In this document: positions 22,679 to 35,100 of the stretch, one piece after another
Layout: the number at the start of each line of letters is the position of its first letter
Position numbering within the stretch: position 1 is the first letter of the stretch
DNA from: Tillandsia leiboldiana
Taxonomy: Eukaryota > Streptophyta > Magnoliopsida > Poales > Bromeliaceae
DNA: 64,000 bases
NCBI GenBank assembly: GCA_029204045.2
Contig: JAQNDB010000518.1
Span: 1 to 64,000, forward strand
Direction of reading: 5' to 3'
Notes under the pieces: model-generated
What the model was told of the DNA's origin: nothing
Database searches by the model: none
The model's input: only the letters and a program-made list of their open reading frames with translations
Made by a program: the position numbers and the translations under genes

Positions 22679-24185
22679 CTACAAATCGCGCACTCTGCTC
22701 TATAAGAAAAAGTACCGTCCCCCAAAGGAAGCCCAAAACCCTCTCCCCGAAACCCAAGTGTCTGACTACACTATCCCAGCCCCTGCTCTAACCCGAGCAT
22801 AGTGTCCCCTATGTCTAAGTGACTGAAGAAAGAATGCAACATGGTTTCTCCTAAGTCAATTCCAGCATGATAGTGTAGCAGAAAAAGGTGGCCTATCTAG
22901 GTGACCATTCAAGCATGCAAAAGTCATTATCTTGATGAACCATTTTAAGTACTCTAACCACATACCCCAGCCTTTCATTTAATCAATCAACAAGATAGGG
23001 ATTTAGCATAGATTCCAAGTAATTCTACTACATATTTAAAGCATGGACTCATCATTAATTAACTTGTAGTTTTCTAACAATGCGATTATCAACGAAGAAA
23101 CTAGGACTTCATACAAGCATGCTAGGTCCATCTCACAGATTTACTAACAGTATAATCAGAAGCATTCTAATAGGCCTAGTGATAAATCCCAAATAAGAGG
23201 TTTACAACATCACCCACCTCGAGCGCTAATCCCAGTTCACGAAAGCGGAACCCAAGCTCAGCCCCAAAACTCCCCACCAATCTGTACAAAATACCCCAAA
23301 GGAAAACACATAAGCTAAACATTCACAATTCCCAGAATCTGTCCCTTAATACCACAGTCCAGAATTCACCAATTTTTACCTGTGAAAAATGCCCAGAAAA
23401 ATCCAAGGAAAATACTGTCGCGATCCTCGCGACGAGCCCGTCGAAACGAGTACCTGCACGCCCAAATCGGAGTTTCCTACGCTGAGATAAAAATCCGACA
23501 AGGGAAACATCCCAATCCAAACTGTACCAAATTTCTGTAACAAAGAACCACAGAAAAAGGAGATTCTCACCCTCGTCCAAACCCAGAAAAATATGAGAAA
23601 AATCCAGGAGACTCCTTGCGAAGTGTAGATGAAAATTGCCTCTGGAATCGCCTCGATCCGACGTCCGAGCGAAAAGATACGGCAAGAACACCGCGGTGCT
23701 GTCCAAAAGTCCGCGACGAAAAATGGGTCAAATGGGTGCTCAGAAAACTCCAAGATCAGCACGGAAATCGAGGAACCTCAAAACACAGGAGTTGAAGTCC
23801 TACCTGTCGTGAGTCCAACGGCGTAAGAATCGGCGAAATCCGATGTCGGGGTGAGTCGGAGGAGTCCAAACACTGAGAAGGGGCGAAGAAGATCGCCGGG
23901 AAACAAGCGTCGCGCCGCGCCGTAAAATGGTGAACCTCGGGAAGAGTGCCTCCAAAAATCCTCAAAGTTCTCCAAAGGGTAGTGCACTGAGGGAGGAAAA
24001 ACTTCTCTGTATAAAGCTCAGCGAAAATGGGGTCCAAAAAGCCTACAGGACGAATGGGGGGAGCTATTTATAGGCCCAGCCCACTATGTTGTCGGGCCGG
24101 GTTTTCGGGCGCAAGTTTCGGGCGCACTGCGCCCGGAAACCCGGTCGCACGCCTCCCGTCCGACGCGCCCGAATCTCCCAGGAGC

Positions 24186-24600
24186 GGCCACGTCACCCCC
24201 AAACAGGGGACAGCAAATCCCCGCGCCCACTGTGCGCCGCGTGTCCCCTCGCGGTCAGCGGGGGTAGGTACGGCCGCCCAACCGCGAGGAGACACGTGGC
24301 GCACTCGAGTGCGGCCGACCGCCCCGCCTGGCGCCACTGTGCGCGCGCAGTCCCGAGGCGCCCCCCCGCGCGCACCGTGGACCGCGCCCCCGTGAGCCGA
24401 CGAATTCGAAGCCGCCACGTGTCATGCGCCCGGTCCACCGCAACCCCGCAAAATCGGTGAGCCATGCCGCGTGCGCCGGCCTATCCAGGCACGCCACGTG
24501 TCTCCCGCCCGCGGTCCATGCACCGCCGCGCTACCCCGTGGACCGAGCTGCGTGAGCCGGCCAATAATAGGCCGCCACGTGGCTCAGGCCGGTCCACGAG
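24186..24600 (-). promoter_or_regulatory. G-box (CACGTG) repeats upstream of the G1 TATA box
   Basis: CACGTG cores at 24293, 24416, 24495 and 24576, plus a partial one near 24186, in GC-rich DNA 120-530 bp upstream of the TATA box in element orientation. CACGTG is the plant bZIP/bHLH G-box; function is inferred. Confidence 0.7.
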
Positions 24601-24908
24601 GCTCCCCCATGCACCGAATAACCCCTAAAACTTCCGGAAGCCCCTTTTGGTCATCCGGACTCCAAATTTTACAAGCAAATAGCCGTTTTCAAGCGTTTTT
24701 CCGCGCTGAATCCAAATCCAACCTCAGATTGGCCCAAAACCTTTTCTAAAATTCGGCAAATGCAGCCGAAGGCCAAATCAGCTATCCAAGTCTTACAAAG
24801 TCCATCTGTGGCACCCCTTTGATGCACCATGGGCCAGACACACCAACACTAGGTGTTCTACACAATGGATTCATCGGAAAGTTGCATGGGAAAAACCAGA
24901 ACACTACA

Positions 24909-24913
24909 TTGAG
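24909..24913. repeat. Putative target duplication of G1, TTGAG
   Basis: TTGAG directly follows the G1 LTR end and belongs to the pol sequence (ACTTGAGAGTAGCC order as in B). The other copy should precede the missing left LTR. Confidence 0.6.
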
Positions 24914-25725
24914 AGTAGCCTTGAGCAACTAAACGTGCTTTGTTCCTGATGATGGTACCATCCTCATTTTTCTTGTTCTTGAAAATCCATTTAGTACCTA
25001 TCACATTGTGTTGCTTCGGAGGCGTCGTTAATTCCCAGACTTTGTTTCGTTCAAACTGATGGAGCTCTTCCTGCATTGCTTCAATCTAGTAGTCATCCTG
25101 AAGAGCTTCATCGTCGTTCTTTGGTTCGATCATGGAAACGTAACAAGCGAATCCACAAACCAACTGCCTCCGAGTTCTGACTCCTTCTTGTGGGTCTCCA
25201 ATAATGTTTGATTCAGGATGATCCTTGGAGATGCGTAACGTTTGAGGTAATGGAGTACTCGGAGGTACATGAGATGATTCCTGCACATCAGATAAACTTG
25301 AAGAACCATTAGATGCATCATTAATATTGGAAGTATTATCATGAGAAGATGCATTTACAGGAGTATCATCATCAAGAGAGATATCAGGGGTAGATTTATC
25401 AGATGCAAAGTGGAAAGCTTCGTCTACTTTAACATTTATGGATTCTACAATCGTTTTAGATTCCAAGTTAAATACCCGATATGCTCTACTATTTGTAGAA
25501 TAACCCATGAAAATCCCTTCGTCACTTCGAGAGTCAAATTTTCCAAGATTTTCGCGGTCACGTAAAATGTAACACCGACTCCCAAAGATATGAAAATATT
25601 TGATGTTTGGTTTTCTACAAAACCATAGTTCATAAGGTGTATTTAAAGTTCCCGGGCGCAAATAAACTCGATTAATAATATAGATTGCAGTGTTCACAGC
25701 TTCAGCCCAAAAGAGGGTTGGCCAA
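24909..25725 (-). pseudogene. Sirevirus-like copia pol fragment (integrase end to RT start)
   Basis: Closely matches the B pol ORF (B nucleotides about 46525-47320). Reading leftward it begins at FWAEAVNTA in the integrase, passes the variable integrase-RT linker, and ends at LVAQGYSQ in the reverse transcriptase, where G1 is inserted. A stop at 25086-25088 replaces the Trp of the DDYW motif (TGG to TAG). The right junction near 25725 is abrupt. It is a dead remnant of an element that is the oldest host layer in this part of the nest. Confidence 0.9.
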
Positions 25726-27967
25726 AGCGTGATGGTGCACCGCCCCGGCAAGGGAAATCAGACGCCGAACAGCTCAAAAGCCTCCAACTCTCGGAGATGG
25801 AGGCGCTAGTCGGCCGAGCCATCGTGCATAAGATCCCAAACCAGACGATCATGCCCAAAGGTCTTCCCGAGAGAATCTCCTACGAAATGCCAAGGAGTGA
25901 AGACACTTTCACCGGCTGGCGTTGAAACGCCGCTAAGGTCAAATTGAGAGACTGGTCCGGAAGCACTCTCAAGGACGAAAAAGCTACGACCAGAGCATCG
26001 TTGTAGCATTGGCATGGGAATCGTCATGAGGAAAGTGAGGAGATGCAAAGAAAGCTGCAAGCAACGGCTCTCTTTATAGGCCAGCAAAGAAGGGCAGGAT
26101 GAGAATCATCCTAGAAAATAGCAGCGTTCAACAGAGAGGGAAATGGCAAAGGACGATTTCGCCGAATATCAAGAAAGATTGGCACCTATTCGCGAATCTC
26201 TCGGACAACGGACAAATATCTTGCCAAGATATGGGGATGATCACTGGACATCATTATTAGTGCCAGAAGTCAAACTCAATTTCGACAATCACCCGAATGA
26301 CACATCAGGCGATTGCCGACGGGGCATTGTTGAGACCAGAATTTTCTGCCACTTGAGAAAGTGACACATGGCGTACACCATCGGCTAAAATCATCAGCCG
26401 ATGAAAGAAAGGGTTAACCGAAGAAGAGCATGCGTCCTGTCTGGATCGATTTTAGTCACGTGGAAGCACAGCACGCTACACCCGCCATCGGCTAAGGGTA
26501 TCAGCCGACAGGAGAAATAGCCGATAGAAGAATCTGCCCACGAAAGGAGTCACGAATCACTCAAGACCGACTTCGGCTGACAGCGCTCACTAGACCTCCT
26601 TAGTCAGTCGACAGAAGAGGCGGGAATCGGAGTCAGCGCGCGGGGATTCAAACCGATAAAGGAAAGATTTCAAAAATGAATGCGGGCGCAAAATTTTGCA
26701 AATAACCCGGAACGACAAGCAGCGCCCGGTACAAGAAAGCACCGAAGATCACGCTCCGACGCAACAACCAGGGGATGAACCTAGACGAGAAACGGCTGCT
26801 ATCCTGATGAGGATAATCGACTAGAAAGGAAGCCTTTGAGAATTTCACGATGACCCCCCTCGCATTACGCCGATAATTCAAAATCCAAATCGGCGCCCAA
26901 TAACCTTGGTTCGGAAACTGTTTAAATAAGTGAACCATCGAAGGAATCAAGGTCCGGCAACCTCGTAAGCCCTGTACCACCCCAGCTTCTTCATTTATCT
27001 AGGAGTATGTTAGCTTAACTTTTTTTTATTCTTTTTTACTGCTTTCCTAGGAGTAGGCTTAATTGTAATCTTTCTATCTGTTTTCCCCCACTTGTATCCT
27101 CTTCTTTTATTTTATATCAATATAAAGTGTAAATCGGCTCATCGGTCGTATCTTTATTTGTTTATTCTTGCATTTAGAGTGTAAACCGGCTCATCGGCCG
27201 TGTCTTTATTTGCTTTCATGCATTTAGAGTATAAATCGGCTCACTAGCCGTGTCTTTATTTGTCTTGACGCTATAATCGACTCCTTAGCCGTACATTTGC
27301 CTCTCTACCCGATTCGGCTATCCTAAGTCGAAACCGGCGATCCATCTCTTCCTCCGTAAACCCGCTTTGGCTGTCACTGGTCATCGCGGTCGTGAGGAGT
27401 TACCAGAGGAGAACTCGGCCGAGCGAATCCCTCCTCGGCCCGATCGCTTGATTGTTGGCACGCGGCGCACTTCGACACCCATGGAGGGTCACACAAAGTG
27501 GCCGATCGCGAGCAAGCCACATTTTGGCCCCAACACCCTCACAACAGCTTTACACCGCAGCAGAAACAGAAGTTTCAGCTTGGTACTGCAAAATTTCTTT
27601 CTTCTAATTTGAGCTCATATTCTGTTAAAAAACTATAAAGATTCTTTTGAGAGGTGTTCGGTTTTCCAAAAAAATTTGAAAATAATTTTTTGGCTAGAAA
27701 ATTTATTTTATCTATTTACTTTTTTTAAAAAAAAAATTAAATAGTTCTTTTTTAAATTTTCGCCTCGGTTACAAAAGTAAAACAACCCAATTAAACTATA
27801 TAACTAAACTACTAATGTACTAAACAACCCAATTAACAACCCATCTAATTATATAACAATTTTTTAAAATAATTCAAATAATAAGGTTAATTAATTTTCT
27901 AAACCCTAAACACAATAAATCAAACTACTAAATAATAGTGCAGGAGATAATATACTTAAGGGATTAG
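25726..27967. other. Unassigned region, probably a decayed LTR plus AT-rich DNA
   Basis: No recognisable protein. A minus-strand TATA-like CCTATAAAG near 26073-26082 precedes a 93-codon ORF (25806-26087) of unknown nature. TCGGC-rich words recur, with inverted repeats CATCGGCT/AGCCGATG (26382-26402) and a similar pair near 26492-26517. Three imperfect units of about 50 bp built on CGGCTCATCGGCCGTGTC occur at about 27118-27290. 27600-27967 is AT-rich without features. I infer a gypsy-type LTR but find no clear ends. Confidence 0.45.
27117..27300. repeat. About 50-bp tandem repeat, three imperfect units
   Basis: Units contain TGTAAATCGGCTCATCGG and TCTTTATTTG; spacing is about 50-55 bp. Confidence 0.75.
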
Positions 27968-29329
27968 TGTCACGCCCCGGAGGTTCTAAAGGAGCGAAAA
28001 ACGTACCCTTTTTTTTTCTTAAATAATTACGTGAACCTTGCCTCCGGCGCGTATCAGACCCGCCGCATATACAAATTCACTCCCCAAACGGGCGGAGTCT
28101 TCTTTGTACATGCACGGCGTCACCAACAAGTCCAATACTTTAACCATTCCAATCATGACATGCAATGAGGAGAGGATAAGTACGCCAAACCATCACCGCT
28201 ATCTTATACAGTCTATAGCAAACCCAGGGGTTTTGAAAATCGGTGCCCACACGACACCCAGTTTTCTAAATCGTTTTCGCAAACTCTTTGTTCGGCCATT
28301 AGCTTGAAAGGATAAATCCACGGGTTTTGAAATCGGTGCCCACCCGGCACTTGTTTTAAAAACACCTTTGAAACCGGTTTGTATTTGAAAACAAGCCACA
28401 TTTACACATCCTATCATTCACCAGTTAGTTACAAGAAAATTCTCATCCCAACATCCATCAGAAACCACAGTATATGAATCACAGTTAAACTAACCATAGT
28501 AATGCCATAACCAAAGGTAAATAAAATAAAGTATCGTTTTACTAGCCCTCTTAGCTAGTGTCCTCTAACTGATACCTCACCGTCGTCCCGAAATCCGCCC
28601 CTACTCGAACCTGTCACAGTGTGGGTTGTCAGTGACCGATAAAGTAGAGAACATGCAAGTAAACGCAATAAATAGAAAGAACACACCGCGTCACTGGAGC
28701 ATTTACTTTTCCCCTCCCCCTCATGTATCGCTAAATCCCTGTTGAAAGTCCCGCTGGGCACCTACCCCAGCTTTTAGAATATTTTGGGCACCAACCCCAA
28801 TACCGTACTCATCTCCTTGGTGCCTCCAACCCCTCGACTGCCCAAGTAGCAGCCGCCTCCCCTTGTGGGGTCCCCACTAACCTCCCCTTGTGGGGTACAC
28901 GGGTAAATGACTTACCATCTTTCCGGAAAAATACACCCTCTGCGGTGGCCAAACTGCCGGTGTGCGTGTAAGCAATATGAGTATTTTTATTGCCTTGCGA
29001 CCTCAGCCGCTATAACCAGAAAAGTATAACGCACCTGCGACCGCAGCCGCATTATTGAAATAGTAAAAGGGATTCACATGCTAGGGGGTTAGTCAAACTA
29101 TCACCATATCAACTTTATCAAAACGAGTATTCAGAAACGACACCACACCGGTAATAACCAACACCTACCCACCTTGATTATGCGAAACGTGTACTCTGGA
29201 GATCGAACCTCGCTCTCTGTTGACGCCCGGACCTAGAAGTTGTCCCCAAAAGAGCTGTGGTCAGAACAGAAATATAATAGTGGATAAACCGAGCCCAACA
29301 ACTCAAAACACTAAGGACAACTTGACCCA

Positions 29330-30360
29330 GCGGTGGCGCCCGTGCGCGTCGAGCGACGCGGCCGCCCACGCGGTGTCGCGGGTCGTACGGCCGCGCGGGC
29401 ACCAGCCCCGCACGGCGTTTGCCGTGACCGCGCGGGCCCTAGCTCCGCGCGATGCAAGCCGCGGCCGCACGGGCACCAACCCCGCGCGGCACCTTCCGCG
29501 ATCGTGCGGACCTCAGCCTCGCACGGCGTAAACCGCGGCCGCGCGGGCACCGGCCCCGCGGGCACCGGCCCCGCGCGGCACTTGCCGCGGCCGCGCGGGC
29601 ACAGACCCCGCGCGGCACGAGCTGCCGCCGCCGCGCGGGACATGCCCGCGCGGCATGCAGCCGCGGCCGCGCGGGCATAAGTCTCGCGCGTCGCACGCTG
29701 CCGCCACCGCCGCGCGGCACCTGCCCGCGCGGCATGCAGCCACGGCCGCGCGGGGATAAGCCTCGCGCGGCGCGCGCTGCCGCCACCGCGCGGGCGCCCG
29801 CCCGTGCGGCATGCAGCCACGGCCACGCGGGCATGAGCCCCGCGCGGCGCGTGCTGCTGCCGCCGCGCGGGCGCCTGCCCGCGCGGGCGCCCGCCCGCGC
29901 GGCATGCAGGCACGGCCGCGCGGGCATGAGCACCGCGCGGCACGTGCTGCTGCCGCCGCGCGGGCCTGAGCCCCGCGCGGCGCGTGCTGCCGCCGCCGCG
30001 CGGGCGCCCGCCCGCGCGGTATGCAGCCGCGGCGGCGCGGGCTTGAGCCCCGCGCGGCGCGTGCTGCCGCCGCCGCGCGAGCATGTGCCCCGCGCGGCGC
30101 GCGCTGCCGCCGCCGCGCGGGCGCCCGCCCGAGCGGTATGCAGCCGCGGCGGCGCGGGCATGAGCCCCGCGCGGCGCGTGCTGCCGCCGCCGCGCGGGCG
30201 CCCGCCCGCGCGGCACTTGTCGCGGCCGCGCGGGCACTGGCCCCGCGCGGCGCTTACCCTATCCTCGGCCTCGCGAGACCTTGGTCCCGCACGGCACTTG
30301 TTGCGACCGTGCGGGCACCGTCCCCGCACGGCGCTCATCCCGGTCGCGGCGGTGATGCCC
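29330..30360. repeat. CGCGCGG-rich array in the G3 left LTR
   Basis: Roughly 1 kb of imperfect units built on GCCGCGCGGGC and CGCGCGGCGCGTGCTGCCGC, at about 30-90 bp spacing and close to self-complementary. The overlapping Arg/Ala/Pro ORFs on both strands (about 300 codons) show no domain. Confidence 0.85.
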
Positions 30361-30959
30361 TAGGGCTCCGCGGCGACGACGCCTAGGGTAGCGACTCCTC
30401 CTCCTAAGACTCCGTGAAAGAGAACGAAACCCCAAAACCGAAAACCGAGTGAAACTTCTAAGAAATTAAATCTTATTTTCCTCTAATCGTCGGAGACGGT
30501 GATCCGTTCACGCTCCTGGCTTCGGCACGTTCGTCGGGAGGGTTTGGGTCCTTTGGCCTTCACCTTCTTTTCCACCGTTTCCTTCCGATTAGGGTTTCGC
30601 CTTTCCCCTTTTTTTCGCTCGTTCCTTCCTCTCGTTTCCTTCCGGTTAGGGTTTGCCTTTTCCCTTTTCTCTTTTCTTTCTTTCTTTCTTTCTTTTCTCT
30701 CCGGTTAGGGTTTCCTTTTTTCTATCCGGAAAGAGATAATTTGTACGTACGTTAAACCCACATCCGGATATTAATAATTAATTAATAATTATTAAGTCAT
30801 AAGAGATAATTCCTTATCTCTTCGAAAAGCATGCCCGATCTTTTGCACGAATTTCGATGCACACTACGGTTACCGCGATCCTCAAAACCCTATTCCGGAG
30901 AATCCATACGTCGGATTTCAATCTCTAATTAATTAATTATTTAATTAATCCTTGGAGAT

Positions 30960-31100
30960 AATTCCTTCGAGATAAATCCTTAAAGATAATTCTTTAAAGA
31001 TCATTCGTTTAAGATAATTCCTTAAAGATAATTCCTTAAGGATAATTTCTTAAAGATAATTCCTCAATTAATTAATTCCTCAATTAATTAATTCCTCAGA
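30960..31100. repeat. Short AT-rich tandem repeats
   Basis: Repeated TAAAGATAATTCCT-like units followed by two 16-bp units of CAATTAATTAATTCCT. Confidence 0.8.
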
Positions 31101-32128
31101 TAGAATCCTTCGGGATAACCCCCGATTAAAAACCATCGATTAAACTCGATAAAAACCATCGATCACCCTCGATCAAGAACGAGAATAAAACATGGATCAA
31201 ATCCCGACGAAAATCCGCGATCGATGTACCAATTAAAACGACCTTACAAGAATACGGAAAACCCCCGATTAATTTGACAACGAAACGATGATCACTAACC
31301 TTAATTTATCAGAATTAAAGAACCGATCTTGGTCCTCGCGGCGTTGGAGATCCGGATCCGCTCCCCGTCGACGATCTCGTTCTCCGGTCTCCGGATGTCA
31401 ATTGGGGCGATCGGGTTCCTCCGCTTTCTCCTTCTTTCCTTCTTTTCTCCTCCGGTTAGGGTTTCCTTTTTCTTTTCCCTCTTTTCCAACTAGGGTTTCG
31501 TTGGGTTTTCGGTACGCACGAAAAAGGAGGATTTGAGAAGGCGGTATTTTAAATTAGGGTTTTTTTTTGCTTTCCGGTGACCGGGGTTTAAATATCCTCT
31601 TATTAATTTAATTTTCCCTTTTATTTTATTCTTTTATTTCCCTTTTATTATTCATACGTAAAAAGGAAAAGTACCGAATATTCGGATATTTATCTTCTAA
31701 TAATAAATATCTAATCCCACGAGATAAACCCCACCTTTTTAAATCCTAGTCACCGATTAATTAATTTCCTAATTAATTAATATAGGGAATAAATTCCCAG
31801 ATTTAATTTCACGTCATTGATTAATTAATTCCTTAATTAATTAATCACACGGAATATCCAAAATTCCTCAAAAAGCGTGCCGGATATTTTACACGGATTT
31901 CGATGCACACCTTAAGTCACCGCGATCTTAGAAACCCCATTCCGGGAGATCCGTAAGTCGGATTTCGGATCCGATTGCACCGTCGCTCATCGTTTTTCGA
32001 GCTCTATTACCGAAAAATACCCGCACCGCATGTTAGTCAACTCTAAAGAGCCCGATATTTTAATTCCCTCTAACTTACACTTTATTAGCAGGAGGGTAAA
32101 ATAATACTAGAAAAGTCGTGTCATTACA

Positions 32129-35100
32129 CCACTCACACTTTATAAAAAGTTTCGTCCTCGAAACTTAAACTCAACCCTCACTAAAAAATTCTGGGAAAAC
32201 TTCCTTCATTTTCGTCTTGAGTCCCCAAGTCGCTTCGCGCTCCTCATGGTTACTCCATTACACCTTTACGTAAGGGATTGTCCAGTTGCGGAGTTTCTTT
32301 TCCTCCCATGCTAGCCTCCGTATCGAGGTTTGGCAGTAACGTCAACCGGTATGCCACCGGGCCTACGTGCCCCGAAATCCCAAATGTCGGGTCGTCGACT
32401 CCAACCAACAATCCCAAAAGCTCGAATTATAAGAAATACGCAACCCATTTACTTAAGGCGTTCTGTCACACTGCCACCGATCTTGACCTGACTCAACCCA
32501 CCTGGACGTCTAAGGCGTACTATTACAACGCCTCGGGTCTTGGCCCGACTCACCTCACCTGGACGTCCAAGGCATACTGTTACAACGCCTCGGGTCTATT
32601 GTCACAAGGCCGGAAGTTGGACCTATTTAACCCTTAACTAAATAGCCAACATAAAAGACAACTAAGTCTTCACCTCCTTATTGGGCAGGAAGGTACGAAG
32701 CATTACTTCTAAGGGTTCCTCTGGGGTCGTGGCCAAAATTACTCTTTGTAAGAGGTCTTCCTTGCTACTACCTCCCTCGTAGCCGAAACGTCTGCTTTCC
32801 CCCGCCGGTCGCTGATGTTTCGCTTTCACCTGTTGGCACACCCAATATTGCGCCACAATTTGTGCCACATCGCTCTTTCGATTTGGGCCAACTGAAGGTC
32901 TGCCACAGATCCTTGCACCTCTTTGTACCTCCAGGATGCACGGTATAGGAGGTATTATATACCTTTGCTAGACTTTCTTCCCTTATTTCTAGCTTACCGG
33001 GTACACAAATTCATCCCCGGCACCTTATTACATCATCTGTGTCAGTCATACAAACTCTGTCTTGCTCCGAGGACATTCTGTCTCGCACAAGTTGTAGTCG
33101 CATGTCCGTTATTTGATCTCCCAAGATCTTATTGGAGATTCGTCAGACTAAATCTTATAGTCCTTTCCGGGCTTCGGCAATGTGAGCACTGGCGCCTGTG
33201 CGTGTTCGTCTTTAAGTCCCTTGAAGCCCTCCTGGCACTGGGCCATCTAGACGTATCTCTCCCCCCTTTGGGTTAGCCGATTTGGGGAAGTGGCCTCCCA
33301 CGAGGCATCTGTAGCGGTCTACCCGTCCTAAGAAGCTTCGGATTTCCATCATCTCTGTTGGTCGAGCCCAGTTGATCCGTGATCCAATCCTCCTTGGATC
33401 AGCTGCAATTCCGGACACCGAAACGATATGCCTCAAAAAGTCCCCCTTGCGGACCATAACTCACACTTTATAAGTTTTGGCACATGGTTTCTGACCCCGG
33501 AGGGTCTGGGGGATTACTCGCAAGTGTTCCCCATACCCCTTGTCTGTGCGAGAGTAGATCGGAACGTCCACTAAAAGGCCATCACCGACTGGTCTAAGAA
33601 GGGCCTGAATATCCTATTCATCATGCCCATGAGCACCGCTGGTGCATTAACGAGTCTAAACGGTACAACTGTAAACTTATGTTGACTATTCCGAGCTCGC
33701 AGGTCTGTTTTCAGTGTGTCATCACCCCGGACTCTAGGCTGGTGATAGCCGGACCGCAGATCAATCTTTGGCAACGCTGTTTCTCCTTGTAGTTGATCGC
33801 GTAGGTCATCTATCCGAGGTAGAGGAGTATTTGTCCTTCTCGTGTCGAGATCCATACGGTACTCGTGAACGCTACTCGACTGCCTTCTACCAAGCTCCTT
33901 GCCCGCAACAAAGAAAAGCGAGCAGAAGGCGTTCCTACAAGCTAAGTTTACAAGTTCCGGTAAGTCCGTTCCCGGAGACTCGCTTGGAACTTCAAGCAGT
34001 CAACTACCGCTTAAAGATTGCCGCGACTGTCGGCCCCAAGCGCTACACCGGCAACCTTTAACGGAACCTCATTAGTTCTTAGAGACTAAGAACCCGCCTC
34101 ACCCTCACTGGGCAGGAAGGGGTACAGCCGCCTGCCCCGAGGGGTAGCCAGAGGGTCCAACCGAACTTATTCCTACGATAGGGATTTCTTCTAATAACTA
34201 AGGTAGGGTGAAAACATGAAGCGAGGTGAAAGAGTGGGATGCTTAGGTGTTGCCACCAAAGTTCTAGCACGATGGTCTAAAACTCGAGTATTACCTGTTA
34301 CATCATGCTCTATGGGTCCGTCCTATGGTGGGTCATCGTATAGACTCTCCCTCCTCCCGATTGCGGAGACGAGGGTGTAGATGTTGCTACGGACGATGTC
34401 CCCGTTTTCGAGGGGCAGTTGCCACGATAGTGCCCCGGTTTGCCACTTCGAAAACAATGGTCTTGCTTCTGGAGACATCCGGTCACTTGGTGTATTCCAT
34501 CGCAAATGATGCAAGACTTGTCCACCGGCCATTGTCCTCTCGTTGGCGCATTCTTGGTTCCTTGTTGCAATCTCGAGTATTTAGGAGGCCGGCTCCTCTT
34601 GGTATGCTCTCTTCCGAAGCTTGGCCGAGTTCGTTTCTTATCCCTGTTGTGTTCTGAGCTCTCCCGTCGGGCTCGTGAAATCGTAAATCCGCGCTCCACC
34701 GCGGTGGCTCTATCGACCGCCTCCTGGAAGGCGTGCAAACCCGCCGTTTGCACCACCTTGAAGATGTCGCTCCATAAGCCATTCACAAATATATGGGCCT
34801 TGTGAGATTCATCTCTTATAACAAGGGAACACATTTGATCAACCTCACAAATGCCCGTTGATATCCCATAACTGTCCGACTTCCTTGCTTGATGGGCTTC
34901 AGGTCATCTTCCATCTGCTGTTTGATGCTGTCGGAGAGAAATGCCCCAAACAGTTTTCCTCGGAACGTGGTCCAAGATGGAAGGGCGGTGCCCTCCGAGG
35001 GGTCCGGGCGCACCATCTTCCACCACTTGCGGGCGTCTCCCTCAAGAAAAAGGACTGCCAAAGGGACCCATTCACCCTCCTCCATTAGCAAAGCTTCGAA

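Larger units (their letters stand above)
10906..24908 (-). mobile_element. Gypsy G1 (probable Tekay/Del chromovirus), host of A2 and G0
   Basis: 5' LTR, primer-binding site, gag-protease (stops), RT, RNase H and integrase fragment, in minus orientation, interrupted by A2 at 12939-19381 and cut at about 10905 by G0. The clade is inferred from protein resemblance to G2. G1 sits inside a Sirevirus-like pol fragment that resumes at 24909. Confidence 0.85.
21793..24908 (-). repeat. 5' LTR of gypsy G1 (3116 bp)
   Basis: On the plus strand TGTCACGCCCCGG to CACTACA. It holds four exact-period 60-bp repeats (22439-22678), a minus-strand TATA box (CCTATAAATAGC, about 24063-24074), and a U3 rich in CACGTG motifs (24293, 24416, 24495, 24576). 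It is followed by TTGAG, the presumed target duplication, whose partner lies left of the window. Confidence 0.9.
27968..32128 (-). repeat. Left (3') LTR of gypsy G3 (4161 bp)
   Basis: Plus strand TGTCACGCCCCGG to GTCATTACA. It contains a roughly 1 kb CGCGCGG array (29330-30360), AT-rich short repeats (30960-31100) and a last 1007 bp nearly identical to the right LTR. Long ORFs over the GC array are compositional artefacts. Confidence 0.82.

Noticed and set aside
25806..26087. Host gene exon on the minus strand (93 codons, TATA-like upstream)
   Set aside because: No recognisable domain; surrounded by repeat-rich DNA; kept only as part of an unassigned region.
27612..27967. MITE or hAT-type end suggested by GAGGTGTTCGGTTTTCC
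   Set aside because: No matching terminal inverted repeat or target duplication found in the following AT-rich stretch.
29311..30363. Several overlapping ORFs of about 300 codons on both strands
   Set aside because: The CGCGCGG array has few stop codons in any frame; composition artefact.
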